Assembly: GCA_965178125.1 (NCBI GenBank)
Contig: OZ237747.1
Span: 186,001-250,000 of the forward strand
Source: Bilabrum cf. latius
Lineage: Eukaryota; Bigyra: Bicosoecida; Bigyra; Bicosoecida
Direction: 5' to 3'
Length of the DNA stretch: 64,000 bases
How positions within the stretch are numbered: the stretch's first letter is position 1; each line of letters begins with the position of its first letter. The position numbers and the translations under genes were made by a program. Shown piece by piece: positions 59,620 through 64,000 of this stretch. Under the pieces are notes generated by a model. The model searched no databases and was not told where the DNA came from. It was given only the letters and a program-made list of their open reading frames with translations.

Positions 59620-62600
59620 TCCCAATCGTTCTTATCTTCATTTTCACAATTTGTAGATCTTTCTAGACTACACAAGCACGCAATGACACATATTCGTCTG
59701 GGTCTTCAAGTTCTGTCGATATGTATTTTATCTGTTATTGTCTGTTCCTCTGAAATTGGATGTCGACACGCGTAGATTATTTTGAACGAATCCACGAATG
59801 GGGCAACCTACCGCCTAACATCACAAGGACTCGTCTGGTTGGATTCAACACGGTCTGGAATCCAAGCATATGTATATGGAAAATGGAGATCGTCTGCTGC
59901 CGGAAGCATGAACCCTGCTAGGCAACCAGCATGGACGAATGGCTCTGACGCAAACGGACATTATGTGCAACGCACGTTTTATTGGGGCGTACAGAACAGT
60001 AGTACAACCCTAGAGTTATCGTTTAGGGCATATGAGTGGCCTTTATGCGCCTTATTGCTCTCACAGTCGTGGAAAACCCCCCAAGTTGGTGTCGTGAACG
60101 GGACAAACAGCTTGCCGCCATGCACGAAGCCAGGAGCGAGCTGTCCAGCTGAGCCTAGCGTCGAGTTCCCTTCTTTCTCCGTACATAGTAGCTCATCCGT
60201 GACGCAGCAACTTGGATACCTCACCTGGTACGGGAATTAGATCACACAACACGCAGCCGGCCGCGGCCTCTCGCAGATCCCCGTCGCCACGCAGAGCGAG
60301 TCGGCAGGGTACGAGACAGGCCCGGTCGTGCTGCACGATGGATCCGGGATAGGGGCATCCATCGTGGTGGGCCCACTGACCCACCCTCTGGTGGCGGTGC
60401 AGTCGATTGGTCCGAGCCAGGCTACCGGCGCGAGCAAGAGCAAGAGCTACTACTAGACGGATGAGACTGCCGGTGAGTCTAGCCTGTGGCGGCACGGCAT
60501 CTCGGGGGAAGTACCGCGCCTGTTCGCCACCCCGTCCAGCGACAATGTGGCAGGCAAGCACCAGAAAGGTCAATTCTTCCACGCCACCGCCATCGTGCCA
60601 TCCCTGGACGGCGTCAGGGCAGCCACGAGAGCCTACGGACAGATGCTCCTGCGAGCCGCCGGCGCAGGGAACAAGGGGCCCGACCCTGCGGCGCAGTACC
60701 TGAGCGCGTGGACGGACCATGGGTCTAGCTACTACTTCTTCTAGTGGGAGAACCCGCTGTCGGATGGGCCGCCGGCAGATGTCGTCCTGGACTGGTGGCA
60801 GGAGCTGGGCGAAGGGGGAGCGGCTGCCATCAGCAAGAGACGGACGGCTGCCGCTGCACTGGCTGATGCACCAAATTACTCCTCCTCCTCCTCCCCCCCC
60901 TCCTCCTTTTCCTCCTCCTCGCCATCGTCAGAGTCAGCGACGCAGACGAGTGGGAGCACAACCCTTCGTGGACCTCGTTCCCCTTTCCGGTACATGCAAC
61001 TGGATGCGTGGTGGTACGCGACGGACGGCTTCAACGCTTGCATCCAGGATTTCTCTGGGCACCCCAAGTACTTTCCCGACGGGGGTGTGGGGGCGTTCTC
61101 CAAGCGACTGCAGGCGTGGGGGCTCTTCGAGAACCGATCCGTTCACCTGTACCACAACTACTTCTGCCCGAACAACAGCTACACGAGCAAGTACGGCTTC
61201 TTCGAATCTGACGACCCGCAGAAGGAGTACCTGCTGGTTCGAGGGAACGAGTCGAGAGCATTCTACGATGCTCTGTGGGCGCAGGGCATCGAGCAGGGCA
61301 TGCTCGGCACGGAGATCGACTACCTCTCAACCAGCTACCAGCTGCAGCCGGCGCTGCGAGAGAGCCTGACCAACGCACAGGACTGGCTCCAGGGGATGGC
61401 TGATGCGGCCCTGCATGCGGGCGTGCCCCTGCAGACCTGCATGATGCTGCCGAGGTATCTGCTGGCTACCGCTCACTTCCCCGCGGTGGCTGACGCCCGA
61501 GGCTCGCAGGACTTCTGGCAGGACCCGGTGCAGTACGAGTACAGATCGACCGGGAACCTGGTGCCCATCGGGTACTCGGCTCTGCTCTTGGATGCGCTGG
61601 GCCTGCGCGTGAGCAAAGACACGCTGTGGACCTCGTGGCCGCAGCCCATGCTCGGAGGCATGAACCAGACGCACCCGAACCCCCACATCCACGTGCCGGT
61701 GGCGGTGCTGTCTAGGGGGCCGGTGGGCGTCTCGGACGTCAAGGGGCACACCGACTTTGGCCTGCTGCTGGGCTGCTGTGCCGACGACGGCCGCATTCTC
61801 CAGCCCACCAGGGCGATTGCCTCGTCGCCCCGCACATTCGCGCAGCCCAAGTTCCCGGCCACAGACCCGCTCGCCGGCGTGGCTGGCTCGCTCGTGTGGT
61901 CCTCTAGCGCAGACGTACCGCCCCAAAGCAGGCATGGATCTAACGATTCCTCGAAATTAAAGAAGGAGCCGGCGTTTGATGAAGCCGCCGATGCAGCTGC
62001 TACTGGGGTGCTCCGCAGCCACCAGGTGCTTGGGTTCAACGTGACCAGCGGCCCATGGGAGCTGGACGGGACCCGCAATCCGGACGGATGGCCCTTGTCT
62101 CGGCACGACCTCTTCCCCGTGCCTGATGTGTCTGTGCCTCTCGTATGGAGGGCGTGGTAGCCGCAGGGACAGGCACGCGGCGCCGCACTGCCCGCTGCGA
62201 GCAGCACTGCGGCGTGCGTCGAGGGCGCGGTAATTGCCATCACGCATGGTGGTCGTGCTGGCGGGGAATCGTGTGCGTTTCTGTGGCCGGCAGGAGTGGA
62301 CACAGGGCCGACCATCTCGACCGGGACGGCCAACCGCACCACCGGCCGCATGGACGACGTGCTGGTGCACGTGCACGAGGCCACGGAGGGCTGGGTGCTG
62401 CTGGGCGAGCTGGACAAGTTTGTCCCCGCATCTCCTGATCGGGTCACTGGGTATTCCATCACAGCGTCAGGGTGTGGTACTACCACCGGTGCTTCCTTGC
62501 GCGCAGGAGCGGACAAGGTGCTGCGCGTGACGGTGCTAGGTTCGGAAGGAGAGGTTGTGAGGATGGTGGCGGCGGCGGCAGGTTCAGATGGGGCGTGGAC

Positions 62601-62661
62601 GGTGCGGGTGCGGCAAGTGACCTTGCCTGGCTCGGGCACTGCTGAGATTTGCTTTGAGTGA
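59620..62661 (+). CDS. Secreted glycoside hydrolase-like protein (5' end unresolved)
   Basis: One frame is open from just after a TGA at 59617-59619 to TGA 62659-62661 (about 1013 codons), with five TAG in the likely coding part. The N-terminal part GLQVLSICILSVIVCSS looks like a signal peptide, but no ATG precedes it in frame, so a start exon upstream is likely. It is N-glycosylation-rich (NGSD, NSST, NGTN, NRSV, NESR). A TIM-barrel-like core: PFRYMQLDAWWYATDGF; HPKYFPDGGVGAFSKRLQAW; VHLYHNYFCPNN; QGIEQGMLGTEIDYLS; GVPLQTCMMLPRYLL; AVLSRGPVGVSDVKG; DFGLLLGCCADDGRIL. This resembles melibiase or raffinose-synthase-type barrels (GH27/GH36-like) in strand order, but I cannot confirm the catalytic Asp pair. 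The C-terminal region looks like a beta-sandwich. Confidence 0.6.
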
Positions 62662-63047
62662 CTCTGAAACCACCACGGTTGAGACAAACTGATGTGTCCA
62701 GCAAGATTTTTGGATCACTGAACGTACGCCACCGTGGACGGCAGGACGTTGCCATCCGGATGGAGGCGTTGCTTGCATTGCAATGAGCTCGCCTCTGATG
62801 CGGGCATCTCCACGCCTCTTCCGCCCTACATTGCTTCATGCCACCAGTGTAGCCCCGATCCTCTTGGCATCACTAGGGCCTACAGAGCGCAATACGCTCA
62901 GTGAGGCCGAGGATACCGGGGGGTATACCATACCGGGCACCTGACTCACCATCCACCATGCTTGCTCCCACCCACTGCCTTGCTGCCCCACCCCCTCGTC
63001 CCGTGACCCACTCACTCGGCCTGTCCCTCTCTTACTCGCGAACCCGT
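62662..63047. other. Convergent intergenic region, nothing recognised
   Basis: This interval lies between the TGA of the glycosidase-like gene and the TGA of the transporter gene, which face each other. It must contain both 3' UTRs. I see no reading frame, repeat or RNA gene in it. Confidence 0.5.
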
Positions 63048-64000
63048 TCACTCGGGATCGGTCGGAATCCGCTTCCTGCGACGAACGCTCCCCGCCCGGC
63101 TGCCTGACTTCCGGCTGCTGCTGGCCCCGGGACCGTCGTTCGTCTGTCGCGGTGGGTCCTCGTCCTCCGTAGAGTCCTCAACCTTCGATGCATGGCCTAC
63201 GTTGGCGTCAGCCTTCTCCCCCTTCTTGCCGCCGAACGGAGGTGGAAGGAACCTCGCCACGATCTTGTCGTACGCGATGGCCCCGAACACGAGCACCACG
63301 CTAGCCCACTGGCTGCTCTTGAGGCCGTGCTTGAACTTGAGGTCCGAGACCACGATCGTCATGAATTTGCGGACCGTGGTGACCGTGGTGAGCAGGAGAG
63401 AGTCGAAGTAGTAGAGCATCGCGAACACGAAGAGCTGTCCGATGGCAGACGCGGCGCTGAAGATCAGCACTGCCTGCAGGACCTGCGGGTGATCCAGCAG
63501 GTACTTGGGGCCCTCGATCAGCTCTCCCTTGACTGCAAGCATCGCGATTGCCGCCAGGGCGCCGAACAAGTTCTGCACGGCCATCAGCTGGCGGTTGCTG
63601 CCAGCGTACTCCTTCAGCACTCGGTCCTGGTTGGGGCCCGTGTACATGTCGCACAGCAGAGAGCCAGCAAGCAAGGACATGCCAATGGCCTCCTGAAGAA
63701 CCGGGCTCATTCCATCCTCGCCTTCTTCTGGGTTTCCAGAGCCTGCCGCCTTCTTCTTCATGCGCAGGAGGTTGAAGGCGGCCACCCCAGCGGCCATCAG
63801 CACGACGCAGACGTACTTGTACGCTGGGTGCGTGCGTCCGTCAAATACTACCTGCCCAATCATGACTGGAATCATCTTGCAGCTCTTTCCTAGAGTTTGC
63901 ACGGGATAGCTCACATACTTGATGGCCTCGTTGGAGCACCACATTGCGAGCATGTACACGGCAGAAATCGGCGCGATCTCTGCGTAAGTGCGAGAATCGA
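63048..64000 (-). CDS. SLC35B1: UDP-galactose/nucleotide-sugar transporter, SLC35B1-like (5' end outside window)
   Basis: ER/Golgi multi-pass antiporter of the SLC35B group. The frame enters from the right edge and ends in TGA at 63050-63048; about 317 residues are visible, with no TAG. Conserved features: CSNEAIKYVSYPVQTLGKSC and KMIPVMIGQVVF (human SLC35B1 has NYPTQVLGKSCKPIPVM), MSLLAGSLLCDMYTGPNQDR, SAIGQLFVFAMLYYFDSLLL, TTVTTVRKFMTIVVSDLKF, QWASVVLVFGAIAYD. About seven hydrophobic segments are seen. The C-terminal 70 residues are charged and cytosolic; they end RRRKRIPTDPE, with no clear KKXX retrieval signal. The N-terminal transmembrane helices lie beyond 64000. It would supply nucleotide sugars to the same secretory route used by the two secreted proteins in this window. 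Confidence 0.88.
   Translation of the reverse strand, partial: DSRTYAEIAPISAVYMLAMWCSNEAIKYVSYPVQTLGKSCKMIPVMIGQVVFDGRTHPAYKYVCVVLMAAGVAAFNLLRMKKKAAGSGNPEEGEDGMSPVLQEAIGMSLLAGSLLCDMYTGPNQDRVLKEYAGSNRQLMAVQNLFGALAAIAMLAVKGELIEGPKYLLDHPQVLQAVLIFSAASAIGQLFVFAMLYYFDSLLLTTVTTVRKFMTIVVSDLKFKHGLKSSQWASVVLVFGAIAYDKIVARFLPPPFGGKKGEKADANVGHASKVEDSTEDEDPPRQTNDGPGASSSRKSGSRAGSVRRRKRIPTDPE

Noticed and set aside
59684-59686. ATG at 59684 as start of the glycosidase-like gene
   Set aside because: It is in a different frame from the main open frame and reaches a TGA shortly after 59780; it could only work with an additional unproven intron.
1-64000. Widespread pseudogenes with nonsense mutations
   Set aside because: Only TAG interrupts the frames; TAA and TGA do not, frameshifts are absent, and conserved catalytic motifs are intact. 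Decay would not select one stop codon across 16 genes.

Overview
This window is nuclear DNA from a eukaryote, probably a GC-rich free-living protist. Evidence: genes interrupted by short GT-AG introns, the ribosomal protein eS8, the SUMO E1 subunit UBA2, a UBR-type N-recognin, a tail-anchored coiled-coil protein, a nucleotide-sugar transporter, and a membrane hybrid histidine kinase next to fungal-type sulphur amino acid enzymes. I cannot place the organism in a phylum.

The main fact about the window is its genetic code. Read with the standard code, almost every gene breaks into many fragments. All the breaks are TAG. Reading TAG as an amino acid joins the fragments into intact genes in one frame, including two intronless frames of 9.6 and 11.8 kb. 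I count about 105 in-frame TAG codons across 16 genes. No reconstructed gene ends in TAG: two end in TAA (bZIP protein, eS8) and all the others end in TGA. The best reading is UAG = glutamine with UAA and UGA kept as stops. TAG falls at family-conserved Gln positions in cysteine synthase (TNQFDN), homoserine O-acetyltransferase (QRQAI) and WDR54, and it occurs in tandem runs (TAGTAGTAG).

Layout, left to right. 1-718: 3' end of a coiled-coil protein (+). 911-2074: WDR54-like (-). 2289-4627: UBA2 (+). 4769-7534: secreted beta-helix protein (+). 7744-8778: phytanoyl-CoA dioxygenase-like (+). 8907-18494: 3195-residue MIR/IQ protein (-). 18650-19665: glutathione S-transferase (+). 19986-22327: FBXO9-like F-box protein (+). 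22627-24400: bZIP factor (-). 25137-30426: large PP2C phosphatase (-). 31805-32961: cysteine synthase (+). 33344-34409: eS8 (-). 34574-36290: tail-anchored coiled-coil protein (+). 36582-38345: homoserine/serine O-acyltransferase (+). 38689-50505: 3938-residue UBR-family protein (+). 50796-53964: unrecognised basic protein (+). 54154-59203: membrane hybrid histidine kinase (-). about 59620-62661: secreted glycosidase-like protein (+). 63048-64000: SLC35B1-type transporter (-, runs off the end).

Functional themes are protein modification and turnover (UBA2, F-box, UBR), sulphur amino acid synthesis (cysteine synthase and the O-acyltransferase, 3.6 kb apart), signalling (PP2C, histidine kinase) and the secretory or surface pathway (beta-helix protein, glycosidase-like protein, nucleotide-sugar transporter). 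There is no operon structure. Several neighbours are divergent with only 155-215 bp between start codons, which suggests shared promoters. I found no tRNA, rRNA, CRISPR or mobile element. The strongest leads are the UAG reassignment and a giant UBR-family protein that has lost most of its zinc ligands while keeping a ClpS-like domain.
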